A stretch of 64,000 nt of DNA, taken from Oscillospiraceae bacterium (lineage in GTDB: Bacteria > Bacillota > Clostridia > Saccharofermentanales > Fastidiosipilaceae). Made by a program: the position numbers and the translations under genes. The DNA is taken from contig JASBZA010000008.1 of NCBI GenBank assembly GCA_029983685.1, positions 1 through 64,000 of the forward strand, given 5' to 3'. Positions 9,216 through 17,751 of this stretch are shown piece after piece; position 1 is the first letter of the stretch, and every line of letters begins with the position of its first letter. The notes below the pieces were generated by a model. It was not told where the DNA came from and ran no database searches. It saw only the letters and a program-made list of their open reading frames with translations.

Positions 9216-11027
9216 TTGAGCAGTCAGAGGCAGCAACATATTAGAAATTTTTCCATTATTGCCCATGTGGACCACGGTAAGTCCACTTTGGCGGATCGTT
9301 TAATTGAACATACCGGCAGTCTGACCAAGCGTGAGATGCAAGATCAGGTGCTGGATAATATGGATATTGAGCGTGAGCGTGGGATTACCATTAAGGCCCA
9401 GGCTACTAAGATGCTCTATAAGGCCAAAGATGGAGAAGTTTATGAGCTAAACTTAATTGACACTCCCGGACACGTAGACTTCTCTTATGAGGTGTCTAGA
9501 TCATTGGCTGCTTGTGAAGGTGCAGTTCTTGTCGTAGACGCATCTCAAGGTGTAGAAGCCCAGACGTTGGCCAATGTTTACATGGCTGTTGATAATGAAC
9601 TAGAGATTTTGCCGGTTATTAATAAGATCGACCTCCCGGCAGCGCGTCCGGAATTTGTCCGTAATGAGATTGAAGAAGTCATCGGCATCGAGGCTGATAT
9701 GGCGCCGTTGGTTTCTGCCAAAAATAATATCAATATTGAAGAGGTACTGGATAAGATTGTTGAATACCTTCCTCCCCCGAACGGAGATGAAGACGGCCCC
9801 TTAAGAGCTTTGATTTTTGACGCCAAGTATGATGAGTACCAGGGTGTGGTGGTTCACGTAAGAGTCCGCGACGGTCAGGTGAAAAAAGGTGATCAAATTC
9901 GCATGATGCATACCGGTGCCGTCTTTACCGTGACCGAAGTCGGTGACTTTAAGGCCGGCCGCCTGTCCAAGCAGGATACATTGGAAGCCGGGGACGTCGG
10001 TTATATCATTGCTTCTATCAAGGATGTTAAGGATACGGCCATCGGGGACACGGTGACGCTGGTTTCGAATCCGGCTAAAGACGCTTTGCCCGGATATAAA
10101 GAGGCACAGCAAATGGTTTTTTGCGGCATTTATCCGGTAGACAACCAAGATTATGTGAATCTCAAAGATGCTCTGGAAAAACTCCAGGTGAACGATGCCT
10201 CTTTTTCCTTTGAACCGGAAAGCTCCGCTGCTCTGGGTTTCGGTTTTCGTTGCGGTTTTTTAGGGCTTCTTCACTATGAAATCATACAGGAGCGTCTGGA
10301 GCGTGAGTTTGACTTAAACATTATCACGACGGCCCCTTCGGTTATTTACAAGGTCTTCACGACAGATGGAGAAGAGATTGAAATTACCAATCCGACCAAT
10401 CTACCTGATCCGTCCGAAATTGATCATATGGAAGAACCTATTGTGAATGTAACCATTATGACCCCTACCGACTATGTGGGAAATATCATGGAAATCTGCC
10501 AGGAGAGAAGAGGCAGCTATCTCAATATGACTTACCTGGATAAGACCTTGGTGGAAATCCATTACGAGATGCCTCTAAATGAGGTCATCTATAATTTCTT
10601 CGATGTCTTAAAATCCAGGACCAGGGGCTATGCCTCCTTAGATTATAAATTTAAATGCTACAGGCCGGCGGAATTGGTCAAACTCGATATTCTCATTCAC
10701 GGCGAGATAGTCGATGCCCTATCCTTTATCGTGCATAAGGATCAAGCCCAAAAGCGTGGCCGACTTATGGCGGAGAAATTAAAGGACGTTATCCCGCGTC
10801 ACCAATTCGAAATACCCATTCAGGCGGCTATCGGAGGCAAAATCATTGCCAGGGAGACTGTTCGAGCCTACCGTAAGGATGTTTTATCCAAGTGTTATGG
10901 CGGTGATATTACTCGTAAGAAGAAGCTTCTGGAGAAACAAAAAGAAGGTAAGAAGAGGATGCGCCAGGTCGGCAGTGTAGAAATCCCTCAGGAAGCCTTT
11001 ATGAGTGTTTTGAAATTAGACGACTAA
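9216..11027 (+). CDS. lepA: elongation factor 4 (LepA), TTG start
   Basis: Translational GTPase that back-translocates stalled ribosomes. G1 AHVDHGKST lies near the N terminus, followed by the RGITI switch, the DTPGH G3 motif, NKID for G4, and the C-terminal LepA-specific domain. The start is the TTG at 9216: AAGGAGG lies eight bases upstream and gives a 603-residue protein of normal length. A longer frame reaching back to 9048 would overlap lepB and lacks homology. It ends just before a bidirectional terminator shared with tRNA-Leu. Confidence 0.96.
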   Translation: MSSQRQQHIRNFSIIAHVDHGKSTLADRLIEHTGSLTKREMQDQVLDNMDIERERGITIKAQATKMLYKAKDGEVYELNLIDTPGHVDFSYEVSRSLAACEGAVLVVDASQGVEAQTLANVYMAVDNELEILPVINKIDLPAARPEFVRNEIEEVIGIEADMAPLVSAKNNINIEEVLDKIVEYLPPPNGDEDGPLRALIFDAKYDEYQGVVVHVRVRDGQVKKGDQIRMMHTGAVFTVTEVGDFKAGRLSKQDTLEAGDVGYIIASIKDVKDTAIGDTVTLVSNPAKDALPGYKEAQQMVFCGIYPVDNQDYVNLKDALEKLQVNDASFSFEPESSAALGFGFRCGFLGLLHYEIIQERLEREFDLNIITTAPSVIYKVFTTDGEEIEITNPTNLPDPSEIDHMEEPIVNVTIMTPTDYVGNIMEICQERRGSYLNMTYLDKTLVEIHYEMPLNEVIYNFFDVLKSRTRGYASLDYKFKCYRPAELVKLDILIHGEIVDALSFIVHKDQAQKRGRLMAEKLKDVIPRHQFEIPIQAAIGGKIIARETVRAYRKDVLSKCYGGDITRKKKLLEKQKEGKKRMRQVGSVEIPQEAFMSVLKLDD

Positions 11028-11030
11028 AGA

Positions 11031-11058
11031 AAAGACCGCCTTTTAGAGCGGTCTTTTT
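11031..11058. terminator. bidirectional terminator between lepA and tRNA-Leu
   Basis: Stem AAAGACCGC with GCGGTCTTT and a run of T for the lepA direction. Read on the minus strand it also gives a stem followed by TTTT, ending the tRNA-Leu transcript. The T-run directly abuts the encoded CCA end of the tRNA. Confidence 0.9.
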
Positions 11059-11142
11059 GGTGCGGATAACAGGACTTGAACCTGCACGAGTCGCCTCACT
11101 GGAACCTAAATCCAGCGTGTCTGCCAATTCCACCATATCCGC
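11058..11142 (-). tRNA. tRNA-Leu (UAG anticodon)
   Basis: An 85-base class II tRNA on the minus strand. Acceptor stem GCGGATA pairs with TATCCGC, and the 3' CCA is encoded. The anticodon arm is CTGGA / TTTAGGT / TCCAG, giving anticodon TAG, which reads CUN leucine codons. A variable arm follows, as expected for leucine. The T-arm GGTTCAAGTCC is intact. Confidence 0.96.
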
Positions 11143-11162
11143 ATATATTTTTTAGCTCCGTT

Positions 11163-11191
11163 ATTATAGGAAAGGCAGAGGCTTTTAGCAA
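11163..11191 (-). promoter_or_regulatory. sigma-A promoter of tRNA-Leu
   Basis: On the minus strand: -35 TTGCTA, 17-base spacer, -10 TATAAT (perfect), ending about 20 bases before the tRNA 5' end. Confidence 0.82.
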
Positions 11192-11207
11192 CCGGCAATA
11201 AGCATTG

Positions 11208-11216
11208 TGCTATGAT
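11208..11216 (+). promoter_or_regulatory. possible extended -10 promoter for the acyltransferase-like gene
   Basis: TGCTATGAT is an extended -10 (TGn plus TATGAT), 37 bases before the ATG at 11253. No good -35 is seen. Confidence 0.45.
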
Positions 11217-11252
11217 ATCTCCCAGTGTTAGAAGCTCGAAAGGAGTCATCTT

Positions 11253-12560
11253 ATGGGTCAAAGTTTAGGCAAGCATCGTTTATATCTGCACCGTCCGGGC
11301 AGTCAATTTATCACGCTGTTTTCGTTTAAAGGAGCGGTTGATGCCAATCTCATGAAGGCCAAAATTAAAGAGGCCATGAATGCGCATCCCTTTTTGAAGC
11401 AAAAAATCCGGGTGGATGAGAAACAGGAAGCCTACTATGAACCCATAGATAAGGCTGTGGTAGATGTTGAGATAGACCGCTATGAACCGGCCGATGACGA
11501 AGATGAAGAGAGCCTTCTGGATATTGCCTTGGAAGAGGCCAAAGAAGCGGTTGCCTGGCCCATGGATGTTTTCCGGGGACAATTTATGAAGCATAAGCTC
11601 TACACAGATGGCGAGTCCTTGGTTTGGCTGATTTCATCTCATTATTTAGGAGGAGATGGCCAGTCGATTTTGTATTTGGCTCGCGATGTTTTCCGCCTGA
11701 TGGATCAACCCGAAGTCAGGATGGAAAAAGTGCCCCATGAAGAACTGGATACCAGCGACTTACCCGATGAGAAATCACTCTTTTTTTTATCCAAGATGCG
11801 GGTGAAAAGTCTCAACCGTCAATGGGAGAAAAAAGGCAAGCCCTTCAGTCCGGAAGACCGTAACCGCATGCATAAAAACTACCATGAAGCCTACCCGATT
11901 CTTATGAACACGCTAAAACTCGAAGGGGAGGTCGTAGAAAACCTTTATGAAACTGCGCGTTTGCGTAACATCCATTTGGCCTCTCTGGTTGCCGCTGCCT
12001 ATTACAAGGCAACCCAGGATACAGATAAGGTTCACTTTCAGGTGTCTACCAGACCTGAAAACTATGAGGGCATAGGTATCTACCAGGGCGGCATCCAGGT
12101 GGACTATCCTAAGGGAAAGCGTGATTTGTTAGAGCTGGCGGATAAGATTTCAGCCGACATGATCGAGAAACTCAATACGCCCAACATGGTCCACCAGTCC
12201 GCATCGATCCTAATGGGATTACATCCGGGACTTATCGATTCCGGCTACTACGCCGCATACGATGCTTATGAGAATCCCACGGCCAAAGTTCTACAGGGCA
12301 TGTACGGCTTGACCGGCCAGGGGACAGGCTTTCAGATTAATGACATGGGCCGGATTTATGAGGATGAAGAGTTTTCCTTTGCTAAATTAGAAGAGGTCTA
12401 TCTTTTTGCACCTTTTATTTCTAATTTTACCCGTCTTATTGGCTTAGTCACGCTGGACGACAAGCTCTTTATTAGCCAGGAGGCCTATATGGACCAAAGT
12501 TTTGAAAAGATTGTATTGGAAAGGGTGGAGAAATCTTTAAGAGAAATAGCCGGCTTTTAA
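11253..12560 (+). CDS. condensation-domain / alcohol acetyltransferase-like protein
   Basis: A 435-residue protein that looks like the chloramphenicol-acetyltransferase-fold group (condensation domains, acyltransferases). Visible features are the N-terminal block with hydrophobic strands and AHPFLKQKIRV, a motif region SSHYLGGDG at about residues 127-135, and a second half with QVSTRPENYEGIGIYQGG and GQGTGFQINDMGR. In active enzymes the motif is HHxxxDG; here it aligns as HYLGGDG, so the usual second (catalytic) His is Tyr. It might be an unusual acyltransferase or a non-catalytic relative. GAAAGGAG precedes the start. It is monocistronic as far as can be seen. Fold assignment is moderate; the reaction is unknown. 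Confidence 0.6.
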   Translation: MGQSLGKHRLYLHRPGSQFITLFSFKGAVDANLMKAKIKEAMNAHPFLKQKIRVDEKQEAYYEPIDKAVVDVEIDRYEPADDEDEESLLDIALEEAKEAVAWPMDVFRGQFMKHKLYTDGESLVWLISSHYLGGDGQSILYLARDVFRLMDQPEVRMEKVPHEELDTSDLPDEKSLFFLSKMRVKSLNRQWEKKGKPFSPEDRNRMHKNYHEAYPILMNTLKLEGEVVENLYETARLRNIHLASLVAAAYYKATQDTDKVHFQVSTRPENYEGIGIYQGGIQVDYPKGKRDLLELADKISADMIEKLNTPNMVHQSASILMGLHPGLIDSGYYAAYDAYENPTAKVLQGMYGLTGQGTGFQINDMGRIYEDEEFSFAKLEEVYLFAPFISNFTRLIGLVTLDDKLFISQEAYMDQSFEKIVLERVEKSLREIAGF

Positions 12561-12616
12561 ATTCACCGCTTCTTCACGAAAACTTTTTCCGCATTAACCG
12601 AATTGCTTATCCTTAT

Positions 12617-12698
12617 GTTAAAATAGCTTGGTATATGTGTAACAAGGGTGACGAGCGCCTATGCCGAAACGTAGCGCTTGTTGCCGGACGGGTTTAAC
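12617..12698 (+). promoter_or_regulatory. structured 5' leader of the crp-cdaA unit
   Basis: Nested complementary segments precede the regulator gene. GTTAAA (12617-12622) pairs with TTTAAC (12693-12698), AACAA (12641-12645) with TTGTT (12678-12682), GCGC (12655-12658) with GCGC (12674-12677), then TA with TA around a CGAAACG cap. No T tract follows, so it is not a terminator, and I do not recognise a known riboswitch class. Confidence 0.4.
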
Positions 12699-12721
12699 TA
12701 TAGAAATAGGAGGCCTCTTAG

Positions 12722-13462
12722 GTGAAAAAAGTTTGTGAAGTCCTCGGTGCAACCGACCTCTTTGACGGAATAGATCACTCTGTATTCGAACCTTACTGTG
12801 CTAGGACCGTTCTCCGCTTGTATTGGAAGGGTGAGATTGTGGTCAATGAGGGGGATCGTTGTGAGGGAATCTATTCCGTGGTCTCCGGGACTTTGGCCAT
12901 ACAGAAGTATTCTATAGACGGTGAGTACGTTACCGTTAATTTACTGGAAGCCGGTGACAGCTTTGGTGAGGAGTTCTTCTTCGGTGCCAGGTCGGAATAC
13001 ACCTATTCGATTGAGGCCGTGTCGAATGCCCAGGTGCTGTATTTGCCCAAAGACATCATGATGACCATGCTGGAAAATGACGAAGAGATTCGCCACAACT
13101 TTATGAGAACTTTGTCGGACAGGGTCTTACACCAGAATGCGCGTATCAACGTCTTGTCCCAGCGTAACTTGCGTTTAAAAATCACCCGATATCTTTTAGA
13201 TCTCCACTATGATAATGAGGAAGACGACGATAGGCGTTACGGCTTTATGCAGAAGAAAACGTCAGAGGCAACGCCTAAGGTAGAATTGCCGGTTTCTAAG
13301 GAAGTTTCTGCCAAACTCCTGGCCATGCCCCGTCCCTCTTTTTCCAGAGAATTGGTTCGCATGGAAAAAGAAGGCCTCATTAAAGTCAACGGTCGAGTGA
13401 TTTGGTTGACGAATTTAAGAGCATTGGAACTGGACGGTCAGATTGAGGAATTAGAGGACTAG
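12722..13462 (+). CDS. Crp/Fnr-family transcriptional regulator
   Basis: A 246-residue regulator. The N-terminal cyclic-nucleotide-binding-like beta roll has GDRCEGIYSVVSG and EAGDSFGEEFFFG. A long dimer helix follows (about 120-160), then a C-terminal winged helix including LLAMPRPSFSRELVRMEKEGLI. No cysteine set for an Fnr-type cluster is evident. The GTG start has AGGAGG eight bases upstream. It is followed after 43 bases by the diadenylate cyclase gene and lies behind a foldable leader. The effector is unknown; control of the neighbouring cyclase is a guess from position only. Confidence 0.88.
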   Translation: MKKVCEVLGATDLFDGIDHSVFEPYCARTVLRLYWKGEIVVNEGDRCEGIYSVVSGTLAIQKYSIDGEYVTVNLLEAGDSFGEEFFFGARSEYTYSIEAVSNAQVLYLPKDIMMTMLENDEEIRHNFMRTLSDRVLHQNARINVLSQRNLRLKITRYLLDLHYDNEEDDDRRYGFMQKKTSEATPKVELPVSKEVSAKLLAMPRPSFSRELVRMEKEGLIKVNGRVIWLTNLRALELDGQIEELED

Positions 13463-13505
13463 TCTTTTGGCCTTGTGCCGGACTGGATAGGAAGGAGCGC
13501 AGCAA

Positions 13506-14981
13506 GTGTCAGTTCTACCGAGCAATGTAATTGTGGCAACAGCAAGTTTCTCGGATTTTTTTCAGACCTTGTTGGAAGAATTTCGTAATGGTATCTTCCT
13601 TTTCGCCAGCCCTTGGGATATTTTTATCTCCTGCATGGATGTGGCGGTAACGACCTTTGCTATCTATTATATTTTGAAGCTCCTATCTGAAACCAGAGCT
13701 TGGCAACTTCTGAAAGGCATGCTGTGGCTTATTGTTTTTACGGTTATTGCAGGCTGGCTGGGCTTTAAGACCATTAATTTTGCCCTGGTAAACTCCATCT
13801 CTATTTTGGTTGTCGGTTTGGTTGTTATTTTTCAGCCTGAACTCAGACGTGCTTTAGAGTCGGTGGGCCAAAATTCCATCAATCTTTTTGCGCCCCGTGA
13901 CGACAACGGTTCGGCCAATCAAAAGAACCACAATATGATTGAATCCATAGCTGTGGCCTGCGAAATCATGGCGGAAGAAAAGACCGGAGCACTCATTATT
14001 ATCGAGCGCCAAACGGCCCTGGGCGACTTGGTTGAGTCCGGTACGGCCGTGATTTTGGATGCCGAACTGACTTCTACTGCGTTGAGGCAAATTTTTTATA
14101 CGAATTCTCCTACCCATGACGGGGCGGTTATTATCAGGGGCGGCCGTATTTATGCGGCCCGTGTTCATGTGCCCTTGAGTGATTCCTATCAGGTGAAAAA
14201 AGAGATGGGTACCCGCCACAGGGCAGCAATCGGTGCATCGGACATAGGCGATACCATTGCCATTGTTGTCTCGGAAGAGAAGGGAACCATTTCTTTGGCC
14301 GTCCGAGGAAGACTCTATACCCTGGACCATGCGGATGCCCTGAGGACCGTCTTGCGCCGCCTTTTAAGCCCCGGTGAATCCCTGGAAGACCATTATTTGC
14401 CGCGGCACCTACGTAAGCTCTTACGTTTAGACAAGACCAAGAGTGTTGAAGAAGAGCGTAAGCGTGAAGAGGAAGTCGCTAATTCCAACGCCGCCGAGAC
14501 CATCAAGTCTATTGAAGATGAGGGCGGAATAGGCAAGGCCGGTCTAAGTGATATGGAAGTGACGACCAATCCTAAGAGATCTAAGGCCCTCATTTTAGTT
14601 ATTGCCTTGGTATCGTCTTTAGCCCTCTGGCTTTACGTCCGCGTAACGACCAACCCCATCCGCAGCAGAACCTTCGATGTGCCCCTGGTGGCGACCGGCG
14701 TTGAGCAATTGGAAATAAGAGACCTGTCTTATGTCAATCCGGTAAGCCAGGTGCGAGTTACCATAAGATGCAGAGAAGAGACCCTGACCAAGATTGACAG
14801 CCAGCAGGTCCAGGCGACTGTGGATTTTTCTTCCATCGAACAGCCTGATGTGTATGAGCTGGAAGTCCATGTCAATGTCCAAGACGTTTCCATCTTGTCT
14901 TATGAGGTCAGCCTCAGGAACCCCGATACGGTATCTGTCAGTGTCTACCAAGCCGAGCCCGTAAACCAACAAGCTGATTAA
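13506..14981 (+). CDS. cdaA: diadenylate cyclase CdaA fused to a YbbR (CdaR-like) domain
   Basis: Makes cyclic di-AMP from ATP at the membrane. The N terminus has three predicted helices (about 35-120). The DAC catalytic domain follows with DGA at 205-207 and GTRHR at 235-239, the family's catalytic signatures. After a charged linker (about 295-358) comes another transmembrane helix (361-381, ALILVIALVSSLALWLYV) and an outside YbbR-like domain (about 382-485). Normal CdaA is about 270 residues, and the YbbR protein CdaR is a separate downstream gene. Here they form one 491-residue chain with a single YbbR repeat. GTG start with AAGGAG upstream. glmM, the usual third gene, is absent. Confidence 0.9.
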   Translation: MSVLPSNVIVATASFSDFFQTLLEEFRNGIFLFASPWDIFISCMDVAVTTFAIYYILKLLSETRAWQLLKGMLWLIVFTVIAGWLGFKTINFALVNSISILVVGLVVIFQPELRRALESVGQNSINLFAPRDDNGSANQKNHNMIESIAVACEIMAEEKTGALIIIERQTALGDLVESGTAVILDAELTSTALRQIFYTNSPTHDGAVIIRGGRIYAARVHVPLSDSYQVKKEMGTRHRAAIGASDIGDTIAIVVSEEKGTISLAVRGRLYTLDHADALRTVLRRLLSPGESLEDHYLPRHLRKLLRLDKTKSVEEERKREEEVANSNAAETIKSIEDEGGIGKAGLSDMEVTTNPKRSKALILVIALVSSLALWLYVRVTTNPIRSRTFDVPLVATGVEQLEIRDLSYVNPVSQVRVTIRCREETLTKIDSQQVQATVDFSSIEQPDVYELEVHVNVQDVSILSYEVSLRNPDTVSVSVYQAEPVNQQAD

Positions 14982-14999
14982 AAATAAGGAGGGAAGACC

Positions 15000-15152
15000 A
15001 TGATTAAAAAAGTTTGGTCCATGCTTCTGGTACTGATTCTTATTCTCTTGGCCGTGTGGATTCTGCTCTTTGTTTCCAACAAAAGCCTAGTCCAAAATCA
15101 GGAGTCTGCCGGCGGCCAAAGTTCCGTCACGCAAACAAGCACAACGCCTTAA
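15000..15152 (+). CDS. small single-pass membrane protein (50 aa)
   Basis: An ATG at 15000 preceded by AAGGAGGG opens a 50-codon frame: MIKK, a hydrophobic helix (about 5-25), then a polar tail rich in Ser, Thr and Gln. It begins 18 bases after cdaA and ends 9 bases before the ATPase gene, whose own RBS overlaps this stop, so all three are likely co-transcribed. No family recognised. Probably a membrane anchor or partner of one of its neighbours (inference). Confidence 0.65.
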   Translation: MIKKVWSMLLVLILILLAVWILLFVSNKSLVQNQESAGGQSSVTQTSTTP

Positions 15153-15161
15153 GGAGGTCCT

Positions 15162-17663
15162 ATGTCCGTTTACGAGAGTGCCCAATCCTTTTATCTGGGA
15201 AAAGAGTATGATTTGGCTTCGGGCCAAAGAACCGACCGCTACCTGCTTTATGATTCCAAAGATCTTACCACCCATGCGCTTACCTTAGGTATGACCGGCA
15301 GCGGGAAGACGGCTTTGGGCATTGCGCTTTTGGAAGAAGCGGCATTAGACCATATCCCTTCATTAATCATTGACCCCAAAGGCGATATGGGCAATCTGAA
15401 ACTTTTGTTCCCCGATTTAAAAAGTGAAGACTTCCGTCCCTGGGTTAGTCAGGGGCAAGCAGACCGGCAGGGTATGAGCCCGGACCAATTAGCCGAAGCG
15501 GAGGCCATAAAGTGGCGAGAGGGTTTGGCCGATTGGGAGCAGGGACCGGACCGTCTGGCCAAGCTAAGAGACCAGGCCCAGGTCAATCTCTACACGCCCG
15601 GCAGTAGCCGAGGACAAGCCTTGTCTTTATTGAAATCCTTAGAGCGGCCTTCGGACGGAGTCATGGAAGATCCCGAGACCTTAAACGACTATGCCTCATC
15701 CAGAGTGCAAGCACTCCTGGGACTCTTAGGCATGAACGAAGACCCCATATCCAGCCCCAAGCACATTCTCTTACATCATATTCTGCTGAATCAGTGGGAA
15801 CAGGGCAATTCTTTAGACCTTCCTACACTGATAAGGCTTATTCAAGAGCCCGGCATCGCACAGTTCGGAGCCTTGAGCTTGGAAGAGTTTTTCCCTGCTC
15901 AGGCCCGCCAGGCTTTGGCCGTAGAAATTAATAATCTTTTGGCCAACCCTAAGTTCAGCAAGTGGACCCAAGGGGCGCCTTTAGACTTCGGTCGCATGCT
16001 CTATACACCGGAAGGCAAAGCCTGTGTCAACGTCTTTACCATCAGCCATTTAGATGATCGGGAAAGGATGTTCTTCGTAACGACTTTCTTAAATGAAGTG
16101 GTGTCCTGGATGCGGGACCAAACCGGTACGTCCAGCCTAAGGCTTATCCTCTACATGGATGAGATTTTCGGTTATTTCCCTCCGGTGGCCAATCCGCCGT
16201 CTAAAAAGCCCCTCCTAAATCTCTTGAAGCAGGCCAGAGCTTACGGTCTGGGCCTGGTTTTAAGTAGTCAAAACCCGGTAGACCTGGACTATAAGGGCTT
16301 GTCTAATATCGGTACCTGGTTTATTGGCCGATTGCAAACCGAACAAGATAAGGCCAGACTCCTGGACGGCTTGGAATCTATTGATAAGACCGATCGTGAG
16401 GGCTTTTCCAAGGCAGACTTATCCAAAGCCTTATCGGCCTTGCCCCCACGTGTTTTCTTGATGAACAATATCCATGAAACCGGCCCTGTCTTTTTTCAGA
16501 CGCGCTGGGTCATGTCTTATTTGCCAGGTCCTTTGTCACTGCAAGATATTAACCTTCTGGAAAAGAAACCCACTAACTCAGAAGTACTTGCTGAAGGACA
16601 GGTAAAATCGGCTTCGGCTCCGGAAGATACCGTAGCACCTGCTATAGATACTCCTTCTTCTATGAAACAGGAGAAGGTATCAGAAGAAGACATGCCGATT
16701 TCCCTTCAGGCCCGCCTGCCCGACGGGATTCGTCAGGTTTATATGCCTTTAAGTCAGACTGTTGATTTAAACCGATCCCTTGCCTACTATCCCGGCTTAT
16801 ATGCTTTGGTCGAGACGAACTTTATGGATAAAAAGACCGGCATCTCGGAGACGGAGAAAACAATCCATACGACTGTACTGGAAAAAGGTCTAATCGAGGT
16901 ATCCTGGGAAAGAGAGGCCAAAGCCTCGTTGAAACCGGACAGCCTTTTAAGTTCAGGCCAAATGTCCATTCCCATCCGGGAAGTTCTGGCGTCCTTTAGT
17001 AAGAAGACCAATTTCACCCAATGGGAGAAGGACCTAATCGATTACCTTTATAGGACCCGGACCTACGATTTGGCCCGTAACACCTTAACCGGCCTGGTCC
17101 AAGTCCCCGGTGAGACCTTAGAAGAATTTCAGGCCAGAAACCGTCTGGCCGTCCGGGAAGTTCGGGATAAGGCTGTCGATGATTTAAGACTGAAGTACCA
17201 AAAAAAGATTCAAAGTGCGGAAGAAAAAGTTCGCAAGGCCAATCAGGCGGTTCAAAGAGAAAAGGACCAGGCCAAGCAAAGTACGTTTTCGGCCATGGTC
17301 AATGCCGGCAATACGGTCCTAAATGCCCTGATGGGACGTAAGGCTTTTTCCAAGACCACAATGAATAAGGCTTCTATGACGGCCCGGTCTGCCGGAAGAT
17401 CCAGGCAGCAGGCTCAGGATGTGGTGAGGGCGGAAGAGACCCTGGCGACTTATGAGGCCGACTTAGAGCGCTTAAATCAAGAAGCGCAGACGGAAATGGA
17501 TGCTTTGTCCGCCCGTTACGAAGAAGAAGGTCAAGCCGTAGAAATTACCCACATTAGTCCCAAGAAGTCCGATATTAAAGTCAGAAACCTGTCGGTCATC
17601 TGGTTGCCTTATTATGAAGATAGTATGGAGCCGGCTTTCGATGAAGCGGAGGCAGAAGCCTGA
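15162..17663 (+). CDS. HerA/FtsK-like P-loop ATPase with C-terminal coiled coil
   Basis: An 833-residue ATP-binding protein of the HerA/DUF87-like group. Walker A GMTGSGKT is at 43-50, DPKGD at about 70-74 and Walker B LILYMDE ends at D333/E334. A QNPVDLD/arginine region follows at about 365-390, as in additional-strand motor ATPases. Residues about 470-510 form a low-complexity linker, and about 660-800 are a lysine/glutamate-rich coiled coil. There is no signal peptide or membrane helix. AAGGAGG precedes the ATG. It follows the CdaA fusion and a small membrane peptide. A DNA- or protein-pumping role is plausible from the fold; the substrate is unknown. Confidence 0.78.
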   Translation: MSVYESAQSFYLGKEYDLASGQRTDRYLLYDSKDLTTHALTLGMTGSGKTALGIALLEEAALDHIPSLIIDPKGDMGNLKLLFPDLKSEDFRPWVSQGQADRQGMSPDQLAEAEAIKWREGLADWEQGPDRLAKLRDQAQVNLYTPGSSRGQALSLLKSLERPSDGVMEDPETLNDYASSRVQALLGLLGMNEDPISSPKHILLHHILLNQWEQGNSLDLPTLIRLIQEPGIAQFGALSLEEFFPAQARQALAVEINNLLANPKFSKWTQGAPLDFGRMLYTPEGKACVNVFTISHLDDRERMFFVTTFLNEVVSWMRDQTGTSSLRLILYMDEIFGYFPPVANPPSKKPLLNLLKQARAYGLGLVLSSQNPVDLDYKGLSNIGTWFIGRLQTEQDKARLLDGLESIDKTDREGFSKADLSKALSALPPRVFLMNNIHETGPVFFQTRWVMSYLPGPLSLQDINLLEKKPTNSEVLAEGQVKSASAPEDTVAPAIDTPSSMKQEKVSEEDMPISLQARLPDGIRQVYMPLSQTVDLNRSLAYYPGLYALVETNFMDKKTGISETEKTIHTTVLEKGLIEVSWEREAKASLKPDSLLSSGQMSIPIREVLASFSKKTNFTQWEKDLIDYLYRTRTYDLARNTLTGLVQVPGETLEEFQARNRLAVREVRDKAVDDLRLKYQKKIQSAEEKVRKANQAVQREKDQAKQSTFSAMVNAGNTVLNALMGRKAFSKTTMNKASMTARSAGRSRQQAQDVVRAEETLATYEADLERLNQEAQTEMDALSARYEEEGQAVEITHISPKKSDIKVRNLSVIWLPYYEDSMEPAFDEAEAEA

Positions 17664-17691
17664 TTTCTCTTCATTCAATTCATAACAAAAG

Positions 17692-17721
17692 AAAATGGCG
17701 AGAAGTTTCTCGCCATTTTTT
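17692..17721. terminator. bidirectional terminator
   Basis: AAATGGCGAGAA / TTCTCGCCATTT with six T on the plus side and a shorter T run on the minus side. It serves both the HerA-like gene and the converging PEPCK-like gene. Confidence 0.92.
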
Positions 17722-17751
17722 CTGTAGCAAATGTTTTGTCTGACGGAATTA

